Origin: Sphingopyxis sp. 113P3
GTDB taxonomy: Bacteria; Pseudomonadota; Alphaproteobacteria; Sphingomonadales; Sphingomonadaceae
Assembly (NCBI RefSeq): GCF_001278035.1
Contig: NZ_CP009452.1
Location: 3,939,501 to 4,003,500, forward strand
Reading direction: 5' to 3'
Length of the DNA: 64,000 nucleotides
Shown here: piece after piece, positions 35,229 to 43,489 of the stretch
Position numbering within the stretch: the stretch's first letter is position 1
How the letters are laid out: each line of letters opens with the position of its first letter
Position numbers and translations under genes: made by a program
The notes under the pieces: generated by a model
Database searches by the model: none
What the model was told of the DNA's origin: nothing
What the model saw: the letters and a program-made list of their open reading frames with translations, nothing else

Positions 35229-36014
35229 CTATGGCTGCGAGGCGCGCGCCAGGATAATGCGAGCGCGACTGCGGACAGGCTCATCGACCATCGCGCCATC
35301 CACCCTGACAGCGCCCTCGCCGCTGAACAGCACGCGTCGCGCCCACTCGATTTGCTCGGGCGCGGGACGAAACGCCGCGCATATGTCCTCGACCTGGCGC
35401 GGGTGGATTGCGAGCTTTCCGCCGAAGCCGAGCATCGCTGCGCGGCGTGCGTCGTTTTCGACCGCCGCCCGATCGTTCAACTCTGTTGTCACCCCGTCAA
35501 GCGGGGGCAACAAACCGCCCAGCCGCGAGGCAAAGACGATTTCGGCGCGCGCCGCCGCAAGCGCCTCGGGCACATGGTCGCAGCCGAGATTCGCGGCATA
35601 ATCGACCGAACCAAACGCCAGCCGGGCGACATGGCCCGACGTGGCGAGCGCACGTGCGCCAGCGACGCCGGCGACGGTTTCGATCAGCGCGATGACCGGC
35701 CGTTGCGCCGCGAGACGCGCGACGTCCTCGATCCGCTCGGACTTGGGCAGCATGATTGCTGCCATGTTCAGGTCCGCCGCGACCGCGACATCGGCTTCAT
35801 GCCAGGGCGTCCCCGACGCATTGACTCGGACCACGATCGGAAGCTCGGTGAACGCCGCCGTCAGCGCTGCCCGCGCCGCGTCCTTGGCGGCCGCTGGGAC
35901 CGCATCCTCGAGATCGAGGATGACGGCATCAGCGCCGCTCGCCCCGGCTTTGGCGAAACGTTCGGGTCGGTCTCCCGGGACAAACAAAGGGACTCGAAAG
36001 GAAAGCGGATCCAT
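35229..36014 (-). CDS. CitE-like CoA lyase (HpcH/HpaI family; citramalyl/malyl-CoA lyase type)
   Basis: The 261-residue protein has the CitE motifs FVPGDRPERFAKA, VILDLEDAV with metal-region acidic residues, VRVNASGTPW and ALIETVAGVAGA. Members split or form C-C bonds in citramalyl-CoA, malyl-CoA or beta-methylmalyl-CoA. The start at 36014 overlaps the hydratase stop (TGATG); the upstream ATG at 36068 lies inside the hydratase gene. Coming after an acyl-CoA dehydrogenase, CoA transferase and HTD2-type hydratase, it is the probable final step, giving for example acetyl-CoA and pyruvate from citramalyl-CoA. Confidence 0.85.
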   Translation of the reverse strand: MDPLSFRVPLFVPGDRPERFAKAGASGADAVILDLEDAVPAAAKDAARAALTAAFTELPIVVRVNASGTPWHEADVAVAADLNMAAIMLPKSERIEDVARLAAQRPVIALIETVAGVAGARALATSGHVARLAFGSVDYAANLGCDHVPEALAAARAEIVFASRLGGLLPPLDGVTTELNDRAAVENDARRAAMLGFGGKLAIHPRQVEDICAAFRPAPEQIEWARRVLFSGEGAVRVDGAMVDEPVRSRARIILARASQP

Positions 36015-36865
36015 CACCAGCGCGCCATCGCCCGCATTGCCACTGGTCCGCCGATCGAAGCGGTCCACAATTCCAGCTCATCGGCCGCGACCCGGCCAGC
36101 ATTCAAGCCGAGCGGCTGCCCATCAAACGCCGGCGATACGCCACGGAAGGCAAAGCGGGCAGGCGGCGAGCCGCCATGACAGCGCGCCGCCAGATGGATC
36201 AGCAAGCTCGCCTGAAGCGGCCCGTGCACGACGAGACCGGGATAGCCCTCTTCGGTCATGGCGTAGGGCCTGTCGTAGTGGATGCGATGGCCGTTGAACG
36301 TCAGCGCCGAATAGCGAAACAGCAGCACTGGACATATGTCGACCTTCTCAACGGTGACCCCTGCTGGCGCTGGCTCGGGTGCCGGCGCCACTTGTGACGT
36401 GCCTGATTCGGCGCGGTAGACGAGGGTCTGCCGCTCGGTGACGGCGACGCCGCTGGCTGCCGAGATCTCGTGATCGACCGTGACGAAGCACAGGGTGCCG
36501 CTTCGTCCGGTCTTCGCCGCCACGTCCGCCACGCGCGATTGCCGGCGGATGGTATCTCCCACCCGGAGTTCGCGTTCGAAGGCAATCTCGCTTCCGGCCC
36601 ACATCCGCCGCGGCAGCGGCACCGGAGGCAGGAATCCGCCCCGCGACGGGTGCCCGTCATCGCCGAGCGCCGCCATCGGCACGGCGGGCTGACACAGGCA
36701 GAAGTGTATCAGCCTGGGCGCGGTATCGCCTGACTGCACGTCATGCCCGGGCAGGCCAAGCGTCGCATTGAACTTCTCCACGAGGGATGGCGTCAGGATA
36801 TCCTCCGCGATATCCTCCCGGCCAATCCATTGCCGCAAATGCGGCATATCTAGCTGATCGTTCAT
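36014..36865 (-). CDS. HTD2/FAS1-like double hot-dog hydratase (mesaconyl/itaconyl-CoA hydratase type)
   Basis: The 283-residue protein has two hot-dog units and the motif RYSALTFNGHRIHYDRPYA of the HTD2-like mesaconyl-C4-CoA and itaconyl-CoA hydratases, with GLVVHGPLQASLL following. The first unit contains RMWAGSEIAFERELRVGD. It would hydrate a branched C5 enoyl-CoA to citramalyl- or beta-methylmalyl-CoA. Its start overlaps the CoA transferase stop, and its stop overlaps the lyase start, showing tight coupling. The substrate is inferred from this gene pairing. Confidence 0.86.
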   Translation of the reverse strand: MNDQLDMPHLRQWIGREDIAEDILTPSLVEKFNATLGLPGHDVQSGDTAPRLIHFCLCQPAVPMAALGDDGHPSRGGFLPPVPLPRRMWAGSEIAFERELRVGDTIRRQSRVADVAAKTGRSGTLCFVTVDHEISAASGVAVTERQTLVYRAESGTSQVAPAPEPAPAGVTVEKVDICPVLLFRYSALTFNGHRIHYDRPYAMTEEGYPGLVVHGPLQASLLIHLAARCHGGSPPARFAFRGVSPAFDGQPLGLNAGRVAADELELWTASIGGPVAMRAMARW

Positions 36866-37974
36866 CCTCCGCTCCTGCTATTCGCCCCGAGCGCCGGCAC
36901 CGGGCCGTAGGCCCGCTGTTCGCCCATCACGACGGGTGCCGGCGCCGGATAGGCGACGGTACCCGCCGGTGTTTCCACCGCGATACGGCGCAGATGCGGA
37001 TGTGCGGACAGCGCCGCCATATCGTTGACGCTGGCAAACGCCACGTCGGCCGCCTCCAGGCGTTCCCGCGCCTCGATTTCGTCGAGTTCGGCGAACTTCG
37101 CCGCGACCAGGGAATCGGTATCCGCGCGATTGCGCACCCGTTCGATATTCGTCGCGAAGCGCGAGTCGCCGGCAAGCGCCGCATCGCCCAGAAAATGTGC
37201 CGCGAAACCCTTCCATTCGCGCTCGCTCTGGATCGAAATCAGGATCGACTTGCCATCGCGCGTGACAAACACGCCGTAAGGCGCGATCGATGGATGCGCG
37301 AGGCCGATGCGCTGCGGCGACTTGCCCCCTTCATGGTGCAGCAATGGTACCGTCAGCCAGTCGGCCATAACGTCGAACATCGAAATACGGATGTCGGCGC
37401 CCATGCCGCTGACCGCACGGCCGATAAGTGCTTCGAGAATGGCGGCGTGCGCGGTCGCGCCGGTCGCGATATCGACGATCGAGGTGCCGACCCGAGCCGG
37501 CGCTTCCGGCCCGCCAGTCACCGAAGCGAGCCCCGATTCCGCCTGGATCAGCAGATCATATGCCTTACGCGCTGCGAGCGGCCCGGCATCGCCATAGCCG
37601 CTGATCGAGCAGACGATCAGCCGCGGATGCCGCGCAATGAGGTCGTCCGGGCCGAACCCCAGCCGGGCGAGCGCGCCCGGCTTCAAATTCTGCACCAGCA
37701 CGTCGGCCTGGCCGACCAGCGCGGCAAAGCGCGCCTGCCCTTCCGCACTGGCGAGGTCGAGCACCAGCGACTCCTTGCCGCGATTGAGCCAGACGAAATA
37801 GCTGCTCTGCCCCGCTGCGACGGTATCATAACCGCGTGCGAAGTCGCCTTCCGGCCGCTCGATCTTGATCACGCGCGCGCCCGCATCGGCGAGACGCGAG
37901 GTGCAGAATGGCGCCGCCACCGCCTGTTCGACGGCGACGACGGTTATGCCCTCCAGCGGCAAATGCCGCGCCAT
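36862..37974 (-). CDS. Class III CoA transferase (CaiB/BaiF family)
   Basis: The 370-residue protein begins with VVAVEQAVAAPFCTSRLADAG and has the candidate acyl-carrying aspartate D140 in AARKAYDLLIQAESGL, the position of the formyl-CoA transferase nucleophile. It would move CoA from a donor such as succinyl-CoA to a free acid. Overlaps on both sides (with the acyl-CoA dehydrogenase stop and the hydratase start) place it inside the four-gene operon, so the likely acceptor is a mesaconate-, itaconate- or methylsuccinate-like dicarboxylate. Confidence 0.88.
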   Translation of the reverse strand: MARHLPLEGITVVAVEQAVAAPFCTSRLADAGARVIKIERPEGDFARGYDTVAAGQSSYFVWLNRGKESLVLDLASAEGQARFAALVGQADVLVQNLKPGALARLGFGPDDLIARHPRLIVCSISGYGDAGPLAARKAYDLLIQAESGLASVTGGPEAPARVGTSIVDIATGATAHAAILEALIGRAVSGMGADIRISMFDVMADWLTVPLLHHEGGKSPQRIGLAHPSIAPYGVFVTRDGKSILISIQSEREWKGFAAHFLGDAALAGDSRFATNIERVRNRADTDSLVAAKFAELDEIEARERLEAADVAFASVNDMAALSAHPHLRRIAVETPAGTVAYPAPAPVVMGEQRAYGPVPALGANSRSGG

Positions 37975-39146
37975 CAGTAGGATCTCGGCAGGCCAAGCAC
38001 ATGCTCGGACAGATAGCTCAGGATCATGTTGGTCGAGATCGGAGCGACCTGATAGAGACGGGTCTCGCGAAACTTCCGCTCCACGTCATACTCCTCGGCA
38101 AAGCCGAAGCCGCCATGCGTCTGGACCGCCGCTTCGGCTGCCGCCCAGGATGCATCCGCCGCCAGCATCTTGGCCATATTGGCCTGCTCGCCGCATTGTT
38201 CGCCCGCTTCGAACAGCTCCGCCGCATGTGAGACCATCAGTTCGGCCGCCCGCATCTGCGCATAGGCTTTGGCGATCGGAAACTGGACGCCCTGATTCTG
38301 TCCGATCGCGCGGCCGAACAGGTGCCGTTCATTGGCATAGCGGCGCGATCGTTCGATGAACCATTTGGCATCGCCGACGCACTCCGCACCGATCAGGATG
38401 CGCTCGGCGTTCATGCCCGACAGGATGTAGCGGAACCCCTTCCCCTCCTCGCCGATCATATTCTCGGCCGGCACCTCGACATCGTCGAAGAAGACTTCCG
38501 TGGTCGCGTGATTCATCATCGTGCGGATCGGCCGGATCGTCAGGCCGCCAGCTGCACGCGCCTCGTTCATGTCAAGAATGAAGATCGACAAGCCATCGAT
38601 ACCGCGCGCCACTTCGTCACGCGGCGTGGTGCGCGCCAGCAACAGCATCAGGTCCGAATATTCCGCGCGCGACGTCCAGATCTTCTGCCCGTTAACGATA
38701 TAGTGCTCGCCCTTGCGCATGGCGACTGTCTTCAACGCCCCCGTGTCCGTCCCGCTCGTCGGTTCGGTGACGCCAAAGGCCTGCAGCCGCAATTCGCCGC
38801 TGGCGATCCGCGGCAGATATTTCTGCTTCTGCGCGTCATTTCCGTGCCGTAGCAGCGCACCCATGATGTACATTTGCGCGTGGCACGCAGAACCGTTGCA
38901 TCCGGCCCGCTGAACCTCCTCCAGGATCGCTGCGGCAGCGGACAGCGGAAGGCCTGAACCGCCAAATTCCTCCGGAATGAGGGCCGCAAGATAGCCGGCT
39001 TCGCTGAGCGCATTCACGAACTCGGCAGGATAAGCCATCTCCCGGTCCAGCTTGCGCCAATATTCGTCCGGGAATGCTTCGCACAGACGCGTGACACCTT
39101 CACGCATTTCCGGAAAATTGGTTCCTTGAAGGCTTGCCAGCGCCAT
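37974..39146 (-). CDS. Acyl-CoA dehydrogenase (isovaleryl/methylsuccinyl type)
   Basis: The 390-residue protein has the flavin motif GVTEPTSGTDTGALKT and QTHGGFGFAEEYDVER. At the usual YEGT position it reads YQVAPIST, without a glutamate, whereas E248 in SGMNAERI occupies the isovaleryl-CoA dehydrogenase-type base position used for branched substrates. The start at 39146 follows AAGGAAATC; an ATG at 39212 would add a poorly conserved tail. It heads an operon with CoA transferase, HTD2-type hydratase and CitE-like lyase and would make the enoyl-CoA for that hydratase. Confidence 0.88.
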   Translation of the reverse strand: MALASLQGTNFPEMREGVTRLCEAFPDEYWRKLDREMAYPAEFVNALSEAGYLAALIPEEFGGSGLPLSAAAAILEEVQRAGCNGSACHAQMYIMGALLRHGNDAQKQKYLPRIASGELRLQAFGVTEPTSGTDTGALKTVAMRKGEHYIVNGQKIWTSRAEYSDLMLLLARTTPRDEVARGIDGLSIFILDMNEARAAGGLTIRPIRTMMNHATTEVFFDDVEVPAENMIGEEGKGFRYILSGMNAERILIGAECVGDAKWFIERSRRYANERHLFGRAIGQNQGVQFPIAKAYAQMRAAELMVSHAAELFEAGEQCGEQANMAKMLAADASWAAAEAAVQTHGGFGFAEEYDVERKFRETRLYQVAPISTNMILSYLSEHVLGLPRSY

Positions 39147-39236
39147 GCTCGATTTCCTTGGCTGCTCAGCGCTCAGCGCCGATATTGATCCGAGCATAGT
39201 CAGATGAGACATAGCCGACGAATGCTCATTAGATGG

Positions 39237-39265
39237 ATGAGCTATGCAAAAATTTTATAGCTCAT
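39237..39265. promoter_or_regulatory. 29-bp palindromic operator, probable LysR binding site
   Basis: A perfect inverted repeat, ATGAGCTAT and ATAGCTCAT, flanks an 11-base AT-rich spacer in the divergent region between the acyl-CoA dehydrogenase operon and its LysR gene. A weaker atgag...ctcat pair at 39204-39229 lies next to it on the operon side. Both the spacing and the position fit a LysR-type regulatory site. Confidence 0.7.
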
Positions 39266-39277
39266 TATGGTGCCACG

Positions 39278-40207
39278 ATGGATATCGCCCAGCTCAAGAC
39301 GCTGATTCACGTCGCCGAACTCGGTAGCCTCAGCCGGGCCGCCGAGCGATTGGGTATCGCCCAGCCGGCACTGAGCCGCCAGATCCGCCTGTTCGAAGCG
39401 GAATTGGGGGCTCCGCTGTTCGTCCGGCACGGTCGGGGCATGGTTCTGACCGAGCTCGGTCACAGCGTGCTTGTGCCGGCAGTCGAAATTCTTGCGCAGC
39501 TGGATGCCATCCGCCAGATCGTCGCCGAGGGCACCACATCCTTTTTAGGGCGTGTCCGCGTCGGTGTGACGCCAACCGTCGCCGAGGTCGCTACGGTACC
39601 GCTCGTACAGGCCATCCGCGAGGCACATCCGCGGCTATCGCTCTGCTTCACGACGGGATTTTCGGGTCACCTCATGGAATGGCTCAAACGCGGCGAGCTC
39701 GATTGCTGCGTCGCCTATGACGCGCAAAGCAGTACGCTCGTGCGGACGAAGCCCGTTCTTGAGGAAACGCTGTTGCTGGTCGGTGGACGCGACCGCGGCC
39801 TTGCCATGGAGCGTGCGATATCGTTCGCATCGCTTGCCGGCGAACACCTTGTTCTACCCAGCCCGGCCCACGGCTTGCGCACCATTCTCAACGCCTGTGC
39901 CAGCCGGGCCGGGATTCAACTCACGCCCTCGCTCGAGGCGGATTCGCTCGCGGCGATGATCGATCTGGTGCGGGGCGGCTTCGGACTGACGATTCTGCCG
40001 CTCGCACCGATCCATGCGCGACTTCGCGCCGGCGAGCTGACCGCCGCGCCGTTGAGCGACCCGGTGCCGAGCCGGCGCGTCCTGATTGCTTATCCTACCG
40101 ACCGCCCGATCATGCCTGCCGCCCGTTTCGTCGGAGAGGTCTTCGCGCGGATCGCCGCCGAGCTGGTCGACTCGGGCATCTGGGCGGGAACGATAATCGA
40201 TACATGA
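39278..40207 (+). CDS. LysR-family transcriptional regulator
   Basis: The 309-residue protein begins MDIAQLKTLIHVAELGSLSR and has the helix-turn-helix SRAAERLGIAQPALSRQIRLF, then an effector-binding domain. An ATG at 39233 in the same frame falls inside the operator palindrome and would add 15 residues before the conserved N-terminus, so 39278 is preferred. It is divergent from the acyl-CoA dehydrogenase/CoA transferase/hydratase/lyase operon, its presumed target, and convergent with a Baeyer-Villiger monooxygenase. Confidence 0.9.
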   Translation: MDIAQLKTLIHVAELGSLSRAAERLGIAQPALSRQIRLFEAELGAPLFVRHGRGMVLTELGHSVLVPAVEILAQLDAIRQIVAEGTTSFLGRVRVGVTPTVAEVATVPLVQAIREAHPRLSLCFTTGFSGHLMEWLKRGELDCCVAYDAQSSTLVRTKPVLEETLLLVGGRDRGLAMERAISFASLAGEHLVLPSPAHGLRTILNACASRAGIQLTPSLEADSLAAMIDLVRGGFGLTILPLAPIHARLRAGELTAAPLSDPVPSRRVLIAYPTDRPIMPAARFVGEVFARIAAELVDSGIWAGTIIDT

Positions 40208-40228
40208 AATCCGCCGGCTCGCGGTCGA

Positions 40229-41830
40229 TCAGCGAACGTCGAATCCGACATATCCATCCGCAGCAACGGCATTGCACTTTGCCTCATAGGCGGGAAAGCC
40301 GAAGAGGGGCATGAAGACGCGCGCCTTGCCGGGCACGTTTGCGCCAAGATACCAGGAATCGCAGCTGGTATAGAGCGTGCCGGCGGCCACCGCATTGACG
40401 TGATCGACCCAATCGTCCTGCGCTTGTTGTTGCGGTTCGATTGCCCGTGCGCCGCGCCGATCGAGATGGACGATCAGATCCGTCACCCACTCGACATGCT
40501 GCTCGGCAGCGATCACGACATTGGCGAGCACCGAGGGACTGCCGGGCCCAACAAGCACGAACATGTTCGGGAAGCCCACCGTACTGACACCGAGATAGGT
40601 TCTTGGCCCCGCCGTCCAAGCCTCGCGCAGCGACAGACCATCGCGGCCACGGATGTCGATCGCCAGCAGCGCTCCGGTCATCGCATCGAATCCGGTGGCG
40701 AAGACGAGGCTGTCGAGTCGATACTCGGTGTCGCCCGCCACCAGTCCATGGACGGTCAAATGCGAGATCGGATCCGACTTCACGTCCACGAGATGAACAT
40801 TGGGCAGATTGAAAGTCGCATAATAGTTTGTATCGATGCACATCCGCTTGCACCCCAGTGGCTGCTTTGGGCAGAGCAACTCTGCGGTCGCCGGATCCTT
40901 GACGATATCGCGGATCTGCTCTCGCACGAAATCGGCGACGATTGCGTTGGCCTCGAGATTGGTGCGAAGATCGTGATAGGTCGCCTGGATCCCCATGCCG
41001 CCCTCCGCCCAGCGCGCGAGGAACGCGTCGCGCCGCTCCTCCGGCGTGGCCTCGAACACGGATTTAGGATTGTGCTGCAGCCGGTCGGCGCCGCGGGCAC
41101 CGATCATCTTGCGATTGCGACGCCGAAAATCTGCATAATTCGATTTGACCCGCGCGACCTCGGCCGGATCAAGCGGGGCGTTGCGCGCGGGAACGGTATA
41201 TGTCGCGGTGCGCTGGAACACGGTCAGATCGGCGGCCTGCTGGGCAATCATTGGAATGGCTTGCACGCCGGAGGAACCCGTACCGACGATTCCCACCCGC
41301 TCGCCAGTGAAGTCCACGCCTTCATGAGGCCAGTTGCCGGTATGAAGCACACGCCCCTCAAACCGTTCCATTCCCGCAATCTGGGGCCGCATTGCATTGG
41401 AGAGGCAACCTACCGCGAGCACAAGGTAGCGCGTGGTGCAGGCGGAGCCTTCGTCGGTAACCACCGACCAGCATTCGCTCTGCGCGTCATATATCGCTGA
41501 GACGACTGAAACTCCGAAGCGATAGCTGCGGCGGAGATCGAAGCGCTCGGCGACATGGCGCAAATAGGCGAGAATTTCGGACTGACCGGCGAACTTCTCT
41601 TTCCACTCCCATTCCTGCTGCAGCTCTTCGGAAAAGCTGTATGAATATTCCATGCTCTCAATGTCGCAACGCGCGCCCGGGTAACGGTTCCAGTACCAGG
41701 TACCGCCTACATCGTCGCCGCGTTCGAAGGCTTGCACGCACAGCCCCTGGCCGCGAAGTTTGTGCACGGCATAAAGGCCGGCGAAGCCGGCACCGACCAC
41801 GACGACATCATGAACATCTTTGCTACTCAT
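40229..41830 (-). CDS. Baeyer-Villiger flavin monooxygenase (cyclohexanone monooxygenase type)
   Basis: The 533-residue protein has the FAD motif DVVVVGAGFAGLYAVHKLR at the N-terminus, YWNRYPGARCD, and the fingerprint FxGxxxHxxxW as F157-EGRVLH163-TGNW167-P, then GIVGTGSSGVQAIP for NADP. This is the ordinary cyclohexanone-monooxygenase length, unlike the extended copy at 14088. The start at 41830 follows CGGGATGAT; the upstream ATG would add an unrelated tail. It is divergent from an MFS gene and probably converts a ketone to an ester or lactone. Confidence 0.9.
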   Translation of the reverse strand: MSSKDVHDVVVVGAGFAGLYAVHKLRGQGLCVQAFERGDDVGGTWYWNRYPGARCDIESMEYSYSFSEELQQEWEWKEKFAGQSEILAYLRHVAERFDLRRSYRFGVSVVSAIYDAQSECWSVVTDEGSACTTRYLVLAVGCLSNAMRPQIAGMERFEGRVLHTGNWPHEGVDFTGERVGIVGTGSSGVQAIPMIAQQAADLTVFQRTATYTVPARNAPLDPAEVARVKSNYADFRRRNRKMIGARGADRLQHNPKSVFEATPEERRDAFLARWAEGGMGIQATYHDLRTNLEANAIVADFVREQIRDIVKDPATAELLCPKQPLGCKRMCIDTNYYATFNLPNVHLVDVKSDPISHLTVHGLVAGDTEYRLDSLVFATGFDAMTGALLAIDIRGRDGLSLREAWTAGPRTYLGVSTVGFPNMFVLVGPGSPSVLANVVIAAEQHVEWVTDLIVHLDRRGARAIEPQQQAQDDWVDHVNAVAAGTLYTSCDSWYLGANVPGKARVFMPLFGFPAYEAKCNAVAADGYVGFDVR

Positions 41831-42047
41831 ATCATCCCGTTCTGACCAATCCGAACTGCAGCTCCCGCTCGCAGCGAATATTTTAGGAGCCGCACTCCGG
41901 TCACGGCATCCCAATTGCGCGTGATCCGCGATAGCTTCCGGCGATTGCGAGCCAGCGCCCCTGCGAAGGGGAATTGCTGGCGCGGCATCCGCCCTGCACA
42001 GGCCAACGGACGTGGCCGAGACAGCCCCCTTTTCCAGAATTCATTCC

Positions 42048-42067
42048 CGACCGGCGTCGACCGGCGT
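42048..42067. repeat. Tandem 10-bp repeat in a divergent promoter region
   Basis: Two adjacent copies of cgaccggcgt lie in the 294-base gap between the second Baeyer-Villiger monooxygenase and the MFS gene. The repeat may be a regulator site. Nothing else was recognised in this gap apart from the CGAGGG ribosome site before 42125. Confidence 0.35.
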
Positions 42068-42124
42068 ATCTCCAATCGTTCCCGCCGACAGCCGTCGCCG
42101 CCGTCCGCTCGAAACGAGGGCCGC

Positions 42125-43345
42125 ATGATCGGCAAGCCGGCCAGCGCCTCCCCGCTCTCGTCGCGTGCGTTTCGTGAAATCTGGGCGGCAAACATGATCT
42201 CCAATCTCGGGGGTCTGGTGCAATTGGTGGGCGCTGCCTGGCTGATGAGTGCGCTCACCACGTCGGAACAGATGGTGACCTTGGTGCAGGCCAGCACGGC
42301 CTTGCCGCTCATGATAGTCGCGCCCTGGGCCGGCGTGGTCGCGGACCGCTTCGATCGGCGGAAGCTGATGCTGGTATCCCAGAGCTTCATCATGATCGCT
42401 TCGTTCATTCTCGCCGCGATCGCCTGGCTCGGCGGGCTGAATCCATGGTCGTTGCTCGGTCTCACCTTTCTGATCGGCTGTGGCACGGCACTGAAGACAC
42501 CCGCCTGGCAGGCCGGTGTCAGCGAGATGGTCCCGCGCGCGGCCTTGGCGAACGCGATCGCTCTCAATAGCGTCGGCTTCAATCTCGCCCGCAGCGCGGG
42601 TCCGGCGTTGGGGGGCTTTATCGTGGCCGCGGGCGGCGCAGCCGCAGCCTTCATCGCCAACGCCGTGAGCAACATCGCAATGCTGCTCGCGCTCTCGCGC
42701 TGGCGGCGCGAGCATGCTCCTGCAACGCGCGCGCCGGAACCTATGCTGCGGGCGTTGCGGACGGGCATCCGCCATGTGGCGGCAAGCCCAGTTCTGCGCG
42801 CCGTCTTGCCGCGCGCGGCCTTGTTCGGCCTTACGTCAAGCGCCGTGCAGGCACTGCTGCCGCTAGTCGCCCGTCACCAGATGAAGGGAGACGCGCTTAC
42901 CTATGGCTTGTTGCTCGGTGCCTTCGGCCTTGGCGCGGTCGCCGGTGGCATGTCGATCCGGGGGTTGCGCAGCAGATGGACGGCCGAGCAACTGTCGCGA
43001 CGGTTCGCGCTGCTATTCGCGCTCGGCACGCTGGGCGTAGCCACCAGCCGACTATTTCCGCTCACGGCCGCCGCCCTCGCCCTCAACGGCGCCGGCTGGG
43101 TCGTCGCATTCTCGATGATGAACCTCACCGTCCAGCTCAATTCGCCGGACTGGGCGCTCGCGCGGATCCTCGCGATCTACCAGATGGCCGCTTTCGGCGG
43201 CGTCGCCATCGGCAGCTGGGCAATCGGCATATTGGCGGACCGCTTTGGCGTAAGCGAGGCGTTGCTGATCTCCGCGCTACTCCAAGTCGCCGTGATCATA
43301 TTGACGGCGCGACTCCAGCTGCGCGAGGCCGACGAACATGGTTGA
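42125..43345 (+). CDS. MFS transporter (MFS_3/enterobactin-exporter-like)
   Basis: The 406-residue protein has about twelve membrane segments. FREIWAANMISNLGGLVQLVG, VAPWAGVVADRFDRRKLML and GTALKTPAWQAGVSEMVPR match the MFS_3 branch that exports siderophores and drugs. The ATG at 42125 follows CGAGGG; earlier in-frame starts would add a low-complexity arginine-rich stretch with no membrane segment. It is first in a row with a flavin hydroxylase and a nitronate monooxygenase and may transport a pathway substrate or product. Confidence 0.82.
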   Translation: MIGKPASASPLSSRAFREIWAANMISNLGGLVQLVGAAWLMSALTTSEQMVTLVQASTALPLMIVAPWAGVVADRFDRRKLMLVSQSFIMIASFILAAIAWLGGLNPWSLLGLTFLIGCGTALKTPAWQAGVSEMVPRAALANAIALNSVGFNLARSAGPALGGFIVAAGGAAAAFIANAVSNIAMLLALSRWRREHAPATRAPEPMLRALRTGIRHVAASPVLRAVLPRAALFGLTSSAVQALLPLVARHQMKGDALTYGLLLGAFGLGAVAGGMSIRGLRSRWTAEQLSRRFALLFALGTLGVATSRLFPLTAAALALNGAGWVVAFSMMNLTVQLNSPDWALARILAIYQMAAFGGVAIGSWAIGILADRFGVSEALLISALLQVAVIILTARLQLREADEHG

Positions 43346-43371
43346 GCGCATAGGATTGCTGGACGGTTCGA

Positions 43372-43475
43372 CGCATATCGGCGGTAATCGATTGGCGCGC
43401 TGTCCCCCTCGCCGGGGCATTGCGACCGGCCGAGCTCACCGCCAACGCGGCATATGTGCGTGCCACGCATATTGA
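43372..43475. promoter_or_regulatory. Gap before the flavin hydroxylase with repeated ACGCATAT
   Basis: ACGCATAT occurs twice in the 144-base gap, once near 43374 and once just before 43480, the second as part of an imperfect inverted repeat ATATG-n-ACGCATAT. AAGGAAAG before 43490 is the ribosome site. The repeats could bind a regulator. Confidence 0.25.
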
Positions 43476-43489
43476 AGGAAAGCGCTAGC

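Noticed and set aside
39233..39277. Upstream ATG as start of the LysR gene
   Set aside because: It lies within the operator palindrome and adds residues before the conserved LysR N-terminus.
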